This document shows positions 45,153 through 54,313 of a stretch of DNA of 64,000 nucleotides, piece by piece. The stretch is from an uncultured Lachnospiraceae bacterium (GTDB lineage Bacteria; Bacillota; Clostridia; Lachnospirales; Lachnospiraceae), in NCBI GenBank assembly GCA_945949085.1, contig CAMFDJ010000002.1, forward strand, positions 1 through 64,000. Direction: 5' to 3'. The translations under genes and the position numbers were made by a program. The notes under the pieces were generated by a model. That model saw nothing but the letters and a program-made list of their open reading frames with translations. It did not search any database and was not told the origin of the DNA. The stretch's first letter is position 1. Every line of letters starts with the position of its first letter.

Positions 45153-46892
45153 TTGAGCGAAAAAAAGATTATGTTAGGAAACGAAGCGATTGCCCGCGGT
45201 GCTTATGAAGCAGGTGTAAAGGTCTCAGCGGCCTATCCGGGGACGCCGAGTACGGAAATCAGTGAGAACCTTGTCAAATACAAGGAAATCTATGCGGAAT
45301 GGTCTCCCAATGAGAAGGTTGCCATGGAAGTGGCAATCGGTGCGTCCATCAGCGGTGTGAGGGCAATGGCATCCATGAAACACGTTGGTGTGAATGTGGC
45401 AAGTGATCCGCTCTATACGGTATCCTACATAGGTGCAGGCGGCGGTCTTGTACTTGTTGCTGCAGACGACCCGGGACTTTACAGCTCCCAGAATGAGCAG
45501 GATACCAGAATGATCGGCAGAGCGGCAGGGGTACCGGTGATTGAACCCTCTGATTCGCAGGAAGCCAAGGACTTCATGAAGTATGCTTTTGAAATGAGCG
45601 AGAAATACGATACACCGGTGATTCTCCGTACTACAACAAGACTTTCCCATTCACAGGGAATGGTCACACTGGAAGATAGAGTGGTTCCGGAAGATAAGCC
45701 GTACGAAAGAAATATTGCAAAGAATGTGATGATGCCGGGCAATGCCAAAAAGCGTCATCTGCATGTAGAAGCGAGAACAAAACAGATGGCAGAGGACGGA
45801 GCGGATATGCCGATCAACCGCGTAGAGATGGGTGATACAAAGAGAGGCTTTATTACAAGCGGTATTGCCTATCAGTATGTAAAAGAAGTATTCCCGGAGG
45901 CATCAGTGCTGAAGCTTGGTCTGGTAAATCCGCTTCCGAGAAAGATGATCGAGGAGTTTGCTGCCAAGGTGGATCAGCTCTATATCATTGAAGAGCTTGA
46001 GCCTGTTTTCGAGGAGCAGATTAAGTCCTGGGGCATTTCCTGTATCGGAAAAGAAATATTCACCATTCAGGGAGAATACAGTGCAAATCTGCTTCGAAGC
46101 GCGATTCTCGGTGAAAAAGTGGAAGTAAGTCCGGCAGAAAACGTACCGGCTCGTCCACCGATTCTCTGTCCGGGCTGTCCGCACAGAAGTGTCTATACTG
46201 TTTTGAATAAGTTAAAAATCCATGCAGCCGGTGATATCGGATGCTACACGCTGGGAGCCGTTGCACCTCTGAATGTGGTAGATACCACAATCTGCATGGG
46301 AGCGAGTATTTCTTCTCTCCATGGTATGGAAAAGGCCAAGGGCAAGGATTATATCAAGAACTGGGTAGCAGTGATCGGTGATTCCACCTTTATGCATACC
46401 GGTGTCAATTCTTTGATGAACATGGCATATAACCAGTCAACCGGAACAGTCATCATTCTTGATAATTCTACAACCGGTATGACCGGTCATCAGGATCATG
46501 CGGCAACCGGAAAGACCCTGATGGGACAGGAGGTTCCGATTATCAACATCTACTATCTGTGCAAAACCATCGGTGTCAAGAATGTGATTGAAGTGAATGC
46601 TTTTGATCTGCCGGAGCTGGAGAAGGTCATCAAGGAAGAGGTGGCAAAGGATGAGCTGAGTGTCATCATCACCAAATCTCCCTGTGCACTTTTAAAGGGG
46701 CAGGTATTCCCGAACAAGTGCAGGCAGCTGCCTGAGAAATGTAAGAAATGCGGTGCCTGCTTAAAACCGGGTTGCCCGGCACTGACGAAGGCAGAGGACG
46801 GCAGCATCCGTATCGACCAGACGATGTGTAACGGATGTGGGCTTTGTCAGCAGCTTTGCAAATTTGATGCGATCGAGAAATACGAGGCTTAA
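45153..46892 (+). CDS. iorA: Indolepyruvate:ferredoxin oxidoreductase, alpha subunit
   Basis: Oxidatively decarboxylates aryl-pyruvates (indolepyruvate, phenylpyruvate) to aryl-acetyl-CoA, with ferredoxin as electron acceptor. The 579-aa subunit holds the thiamine diphosphate domain (AGDIGCYTLGAVAPLN, VIGDSTFMHTGVNSL). A C-terminal ferredoxin-like section has two four-cysteine groups (CKKCGACLKPGC and CNGCGLCQQLC). It starts with TTG and has an AAAGGCAGGAAAC site. iorB begins 19 bases after its stop. Confidence 0.96.
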   Translation: MSEKKIMLGNEAIARGAYEAGVKVSAAYPGTPSTEISENLVKYKEIYAEWSPNEKVAMEVAIGASISGVRAMASMKHVGVNVASDPLYTVSYIGAGGGLVLVAADDPGLYSSQNEQDTRMIGRAAGVPVIEPSDSQEAKDFMKYAFEMSEKYDTPVILRTTTRLSHSQGMVTLEDRVVPEDKPYERNIAKNVMMPGNAKKRHLHVEARTKQMAEDGADMPINRVEMGDTKRGFITSGIAYQYVKEVFPEASVLKLGLVNPLPRKMIEEFAAKVDQLYIIEELEPVFEEQIKSWGISCIGKEIFTIQGEYSANLLRSAILGEKVEVSPAENVPARPPILCPGCPHRSVYTVLNKLKIHAAGDIGCYTLGAVAPLNVVDTTICMGASISSLHGMEKAKGKDYIKNWVAVIGDSTFMHTGVNSLMNMAYNQSTGTVIILDNSTTGMTGHQDHAATGKTLMGQEVPIINIYYLCKTIGVKNVIEVNAFDLPELEKVIKEEVAKDELSVIITKSPCALLKGQVFPNKCRQLPEKCKKCGACLKPGCPALTKAEDGSIRIDQTMCNGCGLCQQLCKFDAIEKYEA

Positions 46893-46911
46893 GCAGAAAG
46901 GAGTTAGAAGG

Positions 46912-47478
46912 ATGACTAAAAATATAATGATCGTCGGTGTAGGCGGACAGGGTACTCTGCTGACCAGCCGTATTCTGGGTGGTATCATGATGCAGGCAGG
47001 CTTCGATGTAAAACTTTCCGAGGTACACGGTATGGCACAGAGAGGCGGTAGCGTGGTGACCTATGTCAGATATGGAGAAAAGGTGGCAGAGCCCATCGTG
47101 GAGGAAGGGCAGGCAGATCTGCTGATTGCCTTTGAGCAGCTTGAGGCACTGCGTTATGCACACTTTCTGAAAAAGGACGGCACGCTGGTAGTCAATGACC
47201 AGAGAATTGATCCGATCACGGTTGTGACAGGTGCCGCCGCTTATCCGGAAAATATTATTGAGAACCTTGCAAAAGAGCATACCGTATACAGTATCGATGC
47301 CATGGCAGAGGCATTGAAGCTCGGTAATTCCAAGGTCTTCAATATCATCGTACTCGGACTTGCTGCAAAGCATATGGATTTTGCAAAGGAAGAGTGGCTG
47401 AAAGTGATTGAAAATACGGTTCCGCCCAAGACGATTGCAATCAATCAGAAGGCATTTCTGGCGGGGTATGAGAGCTGA
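46912..47478 (+). CDS. iorB: Indolepyruvate:ferredoxin oxidoreductase, beta subunit
   Basis: The small (188-aa) partner of IorA. It opens with VGVGGQGTLLTSRILGG, the beta-subunit fold shared with pyruvate:ferredoxin oxidoreductase gamma domains, and continues with VHGMAQRGGSVVTYVRYG, typical of IorB. The ATG at 46912 has an AAAGGAG site. IorA and IorB make the working heterodimeric unit, and a terminator follows. Confidence 0.95.
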   Translation: MTKNIMIVGVGGQGTLLTSRILGGIMMQAGFDVKLSEVHGMAQRGGSVVTYVRYGEKVAEPIVEEGQADLLIAFEQLEALRYAHFLKKDGTLVVNDQRIDPITVVTGAAAYPENIIENLAKEHTVYSIDAMAEALKLGNSKVFNIIVLGLAAKHMDFAKEEWLKVIENTVPPKTIAINQKAFLAGYES

Positions 47479-47501
47479 GAGAAGAATTGGCAATAAGGCT
47501 T

Positions 47502-47545
47502 AGAGAGCTGTCGCAGCAGTTGCTGCGGCGGCTCTCTTTTTCCGG
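47502..47545 (+). terminator. Terminator of the iorAB unit
   Basis: AGAGAGC-TGT-CGCAGCA pairs with TGCTGCG-GCG-GCTCTCT, followed by TTTTT, 24 bases after the iorB stop. Confidence 0.9.
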
Positions 47546-47546
47546 G

Positions 47547-47629
47547 TTGCAAACGAAGTCTATCTGTGGTATATTTTTACAAGAGTACTTTATCACGTAA
47601 AAGCACAAAAGCGTTAAAGTTTAAAGTAC
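47547..47629 (+). promoter_or_regulatory. Promoter with shared 13-nt motif (symporter gene)
   Basis: TTGCAA (47547-47552), 17 nt and TATATT (47570-47575) form a promoter. AAAGCGTTAAAGT lies at 47608-47620, and a broader inverted repeat GTACTTTA (47585-47592) / TAAAGTAC (47622-47629) flanks it. This is the third copy of the motif after those at 14044 and 43298. Confidence 0.65.
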
Positions 47630-47657
47630 GAAATTGAAACAAAACGGAGGGTATATC

Positions 47658-49205
47658 ATGAAAGTAGTTTTACTCATTGTTTACTTTGCAGTGTTGATCG
47701 GAATCGGTCTTTACTGTCGTAAACATGCAACAGATGTGAACGGATTTGTTTTGGGGGGCAGATCGGTTGGCCCGTGGCTGACTGCATTTGCATACGGAAC
47801 GTCCTATTTTTCGGCAGTTGTATTTGTCGGGTATGCAGGACAATTCGGTTGGAAGTATGGTGTGGCTACGACCTGGGCCGGAATCGGAAATGCGATCATC
47901 GGATCGCTCCTTGCATGGGTGGTGCTCGGCAGACGGACACGAATCATGACACAGCATCTGGATTCAGCGACAATGCCACAGTTTTTTGAAAAAAGATTTG
48001 GAAGCAAGTCCCTGAAGATCGGGGCATCCGTCATTATTTTCATCTTCCTGATTCCGTATACGGCATCCCTGTACAACGGGTTATCCCGTCTGTTCGGAAT
48101 GGCATTTCACATTGATTACTCTGTCTGTATCATCCTGATGGCAGTGCTGACTGCAATTTACGTGACGGCAGGTGGCTATATGGCGACAGCCATCAATGAT
48201 TTTATTCAGGGCATTATCATGCTGTTTGGTATCATTGTAGTCATTGCAGCAGTGATTAATTCCAAGGGAGGACTGATGGTAGCACTCGATGGTCTGGCAA
48301 GGGTGACAGATGAGACGGTGGCAACGACACCGGGTATTTTTGCTTCCTTCCTGGGACCGGATCCGCTGAATCTGTTGTTTGTCGTAATACTGACAAGCCT
48401 TGGTACATGGGGACTTCCTCAGATGGTACAGAAATTCTATGCGATCAAGGATGAGGCATCCATCAAGAAGGGTACTATCATTTCCACAATCTTTGCACTT
48501 GTTGTTGCAGGTGGATGTTATTTTCTGGGTGGCTTCGGGCGTCTTTTCTCCGATCAGCTTGAGTTCACACCGGAGGGAGCGATTGTCGGCGGCTATGATT
48601 CCATTATTCCGACCATGCTTTCAGGGCTTAGCCCGATTTTGATCGCGCTTGTTGTCATTCTGGTGCTTTCCGCATCCATGTCAACGCTTTCGTCGCTGGT
48701 TATTGCATCAAGCTCTACCATGACGATCGATTTTTTGAAGGATAATTTTATCAAGAATATGAGTGAGAAGAAGCAGGTGCTCTTCATTAGAATTCTGGTT
48801 GTGGTGTTTATTGCAATTTCTTCTATATTAGCACTCATTCAGTATAAGAGCTCCGTGACTTTCATCGCACAGCTGATGGGTGTTTCATGGGGGGCGTTGG
48901 CAGGATCCTTCCTGGCACCATTCATGTATGCACTTTACAGCAAAAAGGTGACAAAGGCAGCATGCTGGGTTTCTTTCCTGTTTAGTTCCATTCTGATGAT
49001 TCTCAATATCTTTTTCAGACCGAGCTTCCCGGCAATTATGCAGTCTCCGATCAACTGTGGTGCCATTGCAATGCTGGCAGGGCTGGTGATTGTACCGATT
49101 GTCAGCCTCTTTACACCAAAGCCTGACCAGACACTCGTGGATGATTCGTTTGCATGCTATGAGAAAGAAACAGTAGTAGCGCAGAAGACAGCGCTTGGTG
49201 ATTGA
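47658..49205 (+). CDS. Sodium:solute symporter (SSS family)
   Basis: A polytopic membrane carrier of 515 aa and about 13 helices in the sodium/solute symporter family (PutP/PanF/SGLT type). The first helices (VVLLIVYFAVLIGIGLYCRK) and GGRSVGPWLTAFAYGTSYFSA are typical, with TWGLPQMVQKFYAIKD and a late LSASMSTLSSLVIASSS segment. It shares its promoter motif with the nearby acyl-CoA ligase, so an organic acid substrate linked to that enzyme is likely; this is inference. An ACGGAGGG site precedes the start. Confidence 0.92.
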   Translation: MKVVLLIVYFAVLIGIGLYCRKHATDVNGFVLGGRSVGPWLTAFAYGTSYFSAVVFVGYAGQFGWKYGVATTWAGIGNAIIGSLLAWVVLGRRTRIMTQHLDSATMPQFFEKRFGSKSLKIGASVIIFIFLIPYTASLYNGLSRLFGMAFHIDYSVCIILMAVLTAIYVTAGGYMATAINDFIQGIIMLFGIIVVIAAVINSKGGLMVALDGLARVTDETVATTPGIFASFLGPDPLNLLFVVILTSLGTWGLPQMVQKFYAIKDEASIKKGTIISTIFALVVAGGCYFLGGFGRLFSDQLEFTPEGAIVGGYDSIIPTMLSGLSPILIALVVILVLSASMSTLSSLVIASSSTMTIDFLKDNFIKNMSEKKQVLFIRILVVVFIAISSILALIQYKSSVTFIAQLMGVSWGALAGSFLAPFMYALYSKKVTKAACWVSFLFSSILMILNIFFRPSFPAIMQSPINCGAIAMLAGLVIVPIVSLFTPKPDQTLVDDSFACYEKETVVAQKTALGD

Positions 49206-49270
49206 GAAATATTGTAATGCACAAGCATCACAGAAGAAGAGGTAATGCTGTGAAGCGATAGAAAAAATAA

Positions 49271-49314
49271 AATGGCAGGAATCAGGATACGACCTGGTTC
49301 TTGCCATTCTTTTT
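49271..49314 (+). terminator. Terminator of the symporter gene inside the convergent DGC gene end
   Basis: AATGGCA-GGAATCAGG pairs with CCTGGTTCTTGCCATT with G-U wobbles, and CTTTTTG follows. The stem lies partly within the last codons of the - strand diguanylate cyclase gene, so one sequence serves as coding and as terminator. Confidence 0.7.
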
Positions 49315-50382
49315 GCCTTTGTATAAGTTTTCATCAGCGATCTGAATCAATTTCTCCATCTGATAGCCTGGGATATAGGAGGATACCCCGAAGGTCATTG
49401 TAATGCCGACGGAATAATCTTCGTTATCGATCCGGATATCGGAGATGGCCTTGCGGATCCGCTCAGCTGTTTTTGCGGAACATTCGCAGTTGGCATGAAT
49501 CAACATCAGAAATTCTTCGCCACCCCATCTGCACAGATAATCTTCGCTGCGCATTTGTCCTTGAATCGTCTCGGATACAGCAATCAGAACCTTATCACCG
49601 CAATCATGTCCGTAAGTGTCATTGACGTTCTTGAAATTATCAATGTCTGCCATGATAACGCTGAACTGTTCCCCTGTCTGTTTTGCATGTTCCATCACAT
49701 GTTTCAGATGATTTTCCATGCTTCTGCGGTTCAGAAGACCGGTAAGCGGATCGCGGCTTGCAATCTCATCCAGCGAGATATTTTCTTTCAAAAGCTTGTT
49801 CTGCATATAGCGAACGTCTAAGGTAAAGAGCATGGAAAAGAAAAAACACATCGAGAAAGCAATAAATGAATTAAAGCAATAATAGGCTGCGACAAAGGAT
49901 GGTGAGGCGATATCTCGATAGACCGGCTGTGTATGTTGACATATGATGTGTGTCACAATAAATACAATGGTAATGAAGATACTTGCAAAAAACGGATATC
50001 GAAGTTTTCGCTTAAAGTCCTCGAGTGCCATGGTAAAGTAAAATGTCAATGCTACCAACGATATGATGTAGATCATGAATCCCCAATTCCACCCGACCAG
50101 CAGTGTGGCAAAGACAGAATGAAAAACAATTTCCAGAAAGCTGAAGTAAAATATCTGTTTAAAGTTTTCCTTCCAGCCTGCAAATACACCGAGTAAAGCA
50201 TAAATGATGGTGATCAAAAAGTTATAGCATATCAGAACAGGAATTTGACAGATGAAAAAAACACAGGTGATAATCAAATGAATGAAAGCTGTTGCATAAC
50301 ATATGAGTGAGAATTTGAAAGAATCATCGAGTTTTTTTGTCCCGGTCAGTACCTGTTGATAAGCGTCGAGTAGGTTTCTCAT
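49282..50382 (-). CDS. Membrane diguanylate cyclase (GGEEF)
   Basis: Makes c-di-GMP from two GTP. The 366-aa protein has six N-terminal membrane helices (residues ~20-185), a 5TMR-like sensor, and a C-terminal GGDEF domain. The active motif GGEEF is at 287-291. The product-feedback I-site RxxD is RSED at 278-281, five residues before it. DIDNFKNVNDTYGHDCGD is intact, so it should be active and feedback-inhibited. It is on the - strand, sharing its 3' end with a terminator, next to yjfB. Confidence 0.95.
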   Translation of the reverse strand: MRNLLDAYQQVLTGTKKLDDSFKFSLICYATAFIHLIITCVFFICQIPVLICYNFLITIIYALLGVFAGWKENFKQIFYFSFLEIVFHSVFATLLVGWNWGFMIYIISLVALTFYFTMALEDFKRKLRYPFFASIFITIVFIVTHIICQHTQPVYRDIASPSFVAAYYCFNSFIAFSMCFFFSMLFTLDVRYMQNKLLKENISLDEIASRDPLTGLLNRRSMENHLKHVMEHAKQTGEQFSVIMADIDNFKNVNDTYGHDCGDKVLIAVSETIQGQMRSEDYLCRWGGEEFLMLIHANCECSAKTAERIRKAISDIRIDNEDYSVGITMTFGVSSYIPGYQMEKLIQIADENLYKGKKNGKNQVVS

Positions 50383-50418
50383 TTCCGATTATCCCCTTTG
50401 TATGAGTCCTGCTGCAGG

Positions 50419-50610
50419 TTATACGGACAGATCGATTGTAGAACCGATATGTGGGTTGACAGACTGCTCCATGGTAGAGCGTTCCATCATGGAAATCAGA
50501 GAACTGCCCATCTCTTCATTCGTATCAAGTGCCTTGCTGAGCATAGCAACACCGACATCATTCTGGATGCGTGTCTGGCTAAGTGACATAGATAATCCTG
50601 CAATATCCAT
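50419..50610 (-). CDS. YjfB-family putative motility protein
   Basis: A 63-aa protein of the YjfB family, linked to motility in Firmicutes. It opens with MDIAGLSMSLSQTRIQNDVGVAML and keeps the short helical pattern 'LSKALDTNEEMG' and a C-terminal 'NPHIGSTIDLSV'. The start at 50610 was chosen for its ACGGAGG site; upstream in-frame codons (to 50832) have none. It is followed on the same strand by the diguanylate cyclase gene 36 bases downstream, so they may share a transcript. No mechanism is known for the family. Confidence 0.85.
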   Translation of the reverse strand: MDIAGLSMSLSQTRIQNDVGVAMLSKALDTNEEMGSSLISMMERSTMEQSVNPHIGSTIDLSV

Positions 50611-50772
50611 ATGCGTACCTCCGTTTCTTGTTCCAGATACTTTCTTGAAAATAAAAATTATTACTAATTTTATTTTTTTATTATACATGAAGAATGGTCT
50701 GATAGCAAGAGTAAGTATGTAAATTGCTACAATGTGTTTGCAAAAATACACTCGGAATTTGTCTGAATTGCA

Positions 50773-50801
50773 TAGACAAAAAATACAAAAAAAGATATAA
50801 T
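50773..50801 (+). promoter_or_regulatory. Promoter of the degenerate GGDEF gene
   Basis: TAGACA (50773-50778), 17 nt and TATAAT (50796-50801) lie 25 bases ahead of the start. Confidence 0.6.
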
Positions 50802-50825
50802 CGTGAATACATGGAGGGTGTTGGT

Positions 50826-51743
50826 ATGGCATTTGGATTGGTGCCGCTTGAGAAGCGGTTAAAGGAAAATATTAAAAATTACAGTCTTGATCAGATCTTT
50901 GACATAGGTGAGCTTTCTGAGTATCTGGAAGCAATATCGGCTGTCAGCAACCTGAGTTTTCTCTTGGTGGACAGACATGGAGAGAAGGCTGTGAGCATCG
51001 GTAATTTTGTGGGATTTAAACCGGATGTGGTCAATGCACCGGGGGCAAAGATCCGTGTTTACAACAGGACAATCGGGCACCTGTACACAAAGGAAAGCGA
51101 AGTTGCAGGGGATCGGAAGAAGCTCCAGCTTGTCACCAATATTGTCCGTCAGCTGACAAGGCAGGCAGAGCAGACCTACGCCAATGAAGAACGTGGCATC
51201 TATGCGGATGAATTGGAAAAGCGTCTGGAGAAGGAACAGTATCAGGTAAAACATGGGGAGAAGGAGGATGCGCTCACCGGTACGTTGAACAGTACTTATT
51301 TTGATAATCGCATGAAAGCAGTTGACAGCTCAGAGATGGTTCCTGTGGCGGTGATCTGCGCGAATATCAATGACTGGAAGTATATCAATGACCGCTTTGG
51401 GGATGAAGAAAGTGACAGATTGATACGTACGGTCGCCAAGATATTAAAGCAGGAGGCGGCAGATACTTACATCATTGCCCGCTGCGGTGGAGATTTGTTC
51501 TATGTTCTGATTCCCGGAGCAGGTGAAGAGGAGGCAGAAGACTATTGCAGACGTGTACAGGATGCCTGTCATGCGTTTGAGGATGAAAAAATTGCGCCGT
51601 CTGTTGCGTGCGGAATTGTCTATAAGACAAATGTGGAACAGAGGCTTGCGGATCTGCTTCCCGATGCGGAATATGAGATGTTCTCTGATAAATTCCGATT
51701 AAAAAATATGCCGGGATACAGACAGAGACTGGAAAAGGCATAA
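50826..51743 (+). CDS. Protein with degenerate GGDEF domain (GGDLF) and PocR-like sensor
   Basis: A 305-aa soluble protein. Residues ~15-110 (LDQIFDIGELSEYLEAISAV, then FLLVDRHGEKAVSIGNF) resemble a PocR-type ligand domain, followed by a helical linker. The C-terminal domain is GGDEF-like (DALTGTLNSTYFDNRM, INDWKYINDRFGDEESDRLI), but the signature reads GGDLF (221-225) and there is no RxxD I-site. The missing Glu makes cyclase activity doubtful; it may bind GTP or c-di-GMP, or work as a sensor. The ATG at 50826 follows a GGAGG site. Its own promoter faces away from yjfB. Confidence 0.8.
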   Translation: MAFGLVPLEKRLKENIKNYSLDQIFDIGELSEYLEAISAVSNLSFLLVDRHGEKAVSIGNFVGFKPDVVNAPGAKIRVYNRTIGHLYTKESEVAGDRKKLQLVTNIVRQLTRQAEQTYANEERGIYADELEKRLEKEQYQVKHGEKEDALTGTLNSTYFDNRMKAVDSSEMVPVAVICANINDWKYINDRFGDEESDRLIRTVAKILKQEAADTYIIARCGGDLFYVLIPGAGEEEAEDYCRRVQDACHAFEDEKIAPSVACGIVYKTNVEQRLADLLPDAEYEMFSDKFRLKNMPGYRQRLEKA

Positions 51744-51773
51744 GGAACAAAAACAGAATGACTATTTGCGAGA

Positions 51774-51806
51774 GAAAGGGTGTGGCTGTTGCGCATCCTT
51801 TTTTAT
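51774..51806 (+). terminator. Probable terminator after the degenerate GGDEF gene
   Basis: AAAGGGTGTG partly pairs with CGCATCCTTT (mismatch and G-U), followed by TTTTTATTTAT, about 30 bases after the stop. Confidence 0.6.
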
Positions 51807-51920
51807 TTATAAAAGAAATATAAAATCGGGCAGATATGGAAGAAAACAGCAAATGAGAGAAAATGAGAGAAAACAAGAGTAAAAGTGTAGTAAAACAATG
51901 ATAAACGGAAATAAACAGAG

Positions 51921-51949
51921 TTGCATGTGAGAGATAAACAAACTAATAT
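51921..51949 (+). promoter_or_regulatory. Promoter of groESL
   Basis: TTGCAT (51921-51926), a 17-nt spacer and TAATAT (51944-51949) lie just before the CIRCE element, which would then cover the transcript start. Confidence 0.75.
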
Positions 51950-51960
51950 AAGCATTGCAG

Positions 51961-51987
51961 TTAGCACTCGATGAAGATGAGTGCTAA
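51961..51987 (+). promoter_or_regulatory. CIRCE operator (HrcA-binding)
   Basis: TTAGCACTC, nine bases and GAGTGCTAA form the full-consensus CIRCE palindrome with no mismatch. HrcA represses groESL here under normal conditions and releases it on heat or unfolded-protein stress. Confidence 0.98.
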
Positions 51988-52040
51988 CAAAGCAAAACAG
52001 AACATATAGATAAACATATTTATAGAAGGAGGCTTTTTTT

Positions 52041-52328
52041 ATGAAATTAGTACCACTTGGAGACAGAGTTGTTCTGAAACAGCTGGTTGCAGAGGAAACC
52101 ACAAAATCCGGTATCGTATTACCGGGACAGGGTAAGGAAAAACCACAGCAGGCAGAGGTCATTGCAGTAGGACCCGGCGGCGTAGTGGATGGCAAAGAAG
52201 TGAAGATGGAAGTGAAAGTTGGAGATCAGGTAATCTACTCTAAATATGCCGGAACAGAAGTCAAACTTGAGGAAGAAGAATACATCGTTGTTCGTCAGAA
52301 CGATATCGTTGCAATCATCGAAGCATAA
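52041..52328 (+). CDS. groES: Co-chaperonin GroES
   Basis: The heptameric lid of the GroEL chamber, 95 aa. It shows the mobile loop (EETTKSGIVLPGQGKEKPQQ), the start KLVPLGDRVVLKQL and the end VVRQNDIVAII. An AGAAGGAGG site precedes the ATG. CIRCE lies upstream and groEL follows in the same direction after 93 bases, so both are heat-shock controlled by HrcA. Confidence 0.99.
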   Translation: MKLVPLGDRVVLKQLVAEETTKSGIVLPGQGKEKPQQAEVIAVGPGGVVDGKEVKMEVKVGDQVIYSKYAGTEVKLEEEEYIVVRQNDIVAIIEA

Positions 52329-52409
52329 GAAGAATCGGATGAAAAATGATCAGATCGATCGGATTGGAATCGAGATGACAGAGCGTGTCAAAAATGAAGG
52401 AAAAAATAG

Positions 52410-54044
<1,635 letters not shown>

Positions 54045-54133
54045 TCGCATTGCCGAGGCGTTGACAGACCGGTTGGGATGAACCGGCGGATTATGGCGGA
54101 ATATCGGAATGCATATGACAGAAATGAAAAGAG

Positions 54134-54170
54134 AGCGGCCGATTGGGAGAAAACCAGACGGCCGCTTTTT
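54134..54170 (+). terminator. Terminator of groESL
   Basis: AGCGGCC pairs with GGCCGCT across a 19-nt loop, followed by TTTTTC, about 90 bases after the groEL stop. Confidence 0.75.
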
Positions 54171-54313
54171 CTGTGCCCCTGTTGCAACAATGCCTGTTTT
54201 CATGCTACCATAGAAAGGCAGGGCGTTTGGGGCATTTTGCAACGGGGACGCATGCGAAATAGGAATTGTAGCAGAAGAGGTGAGCCTTCTGTAGCAAATG
54301 CGGAGGAATACAG

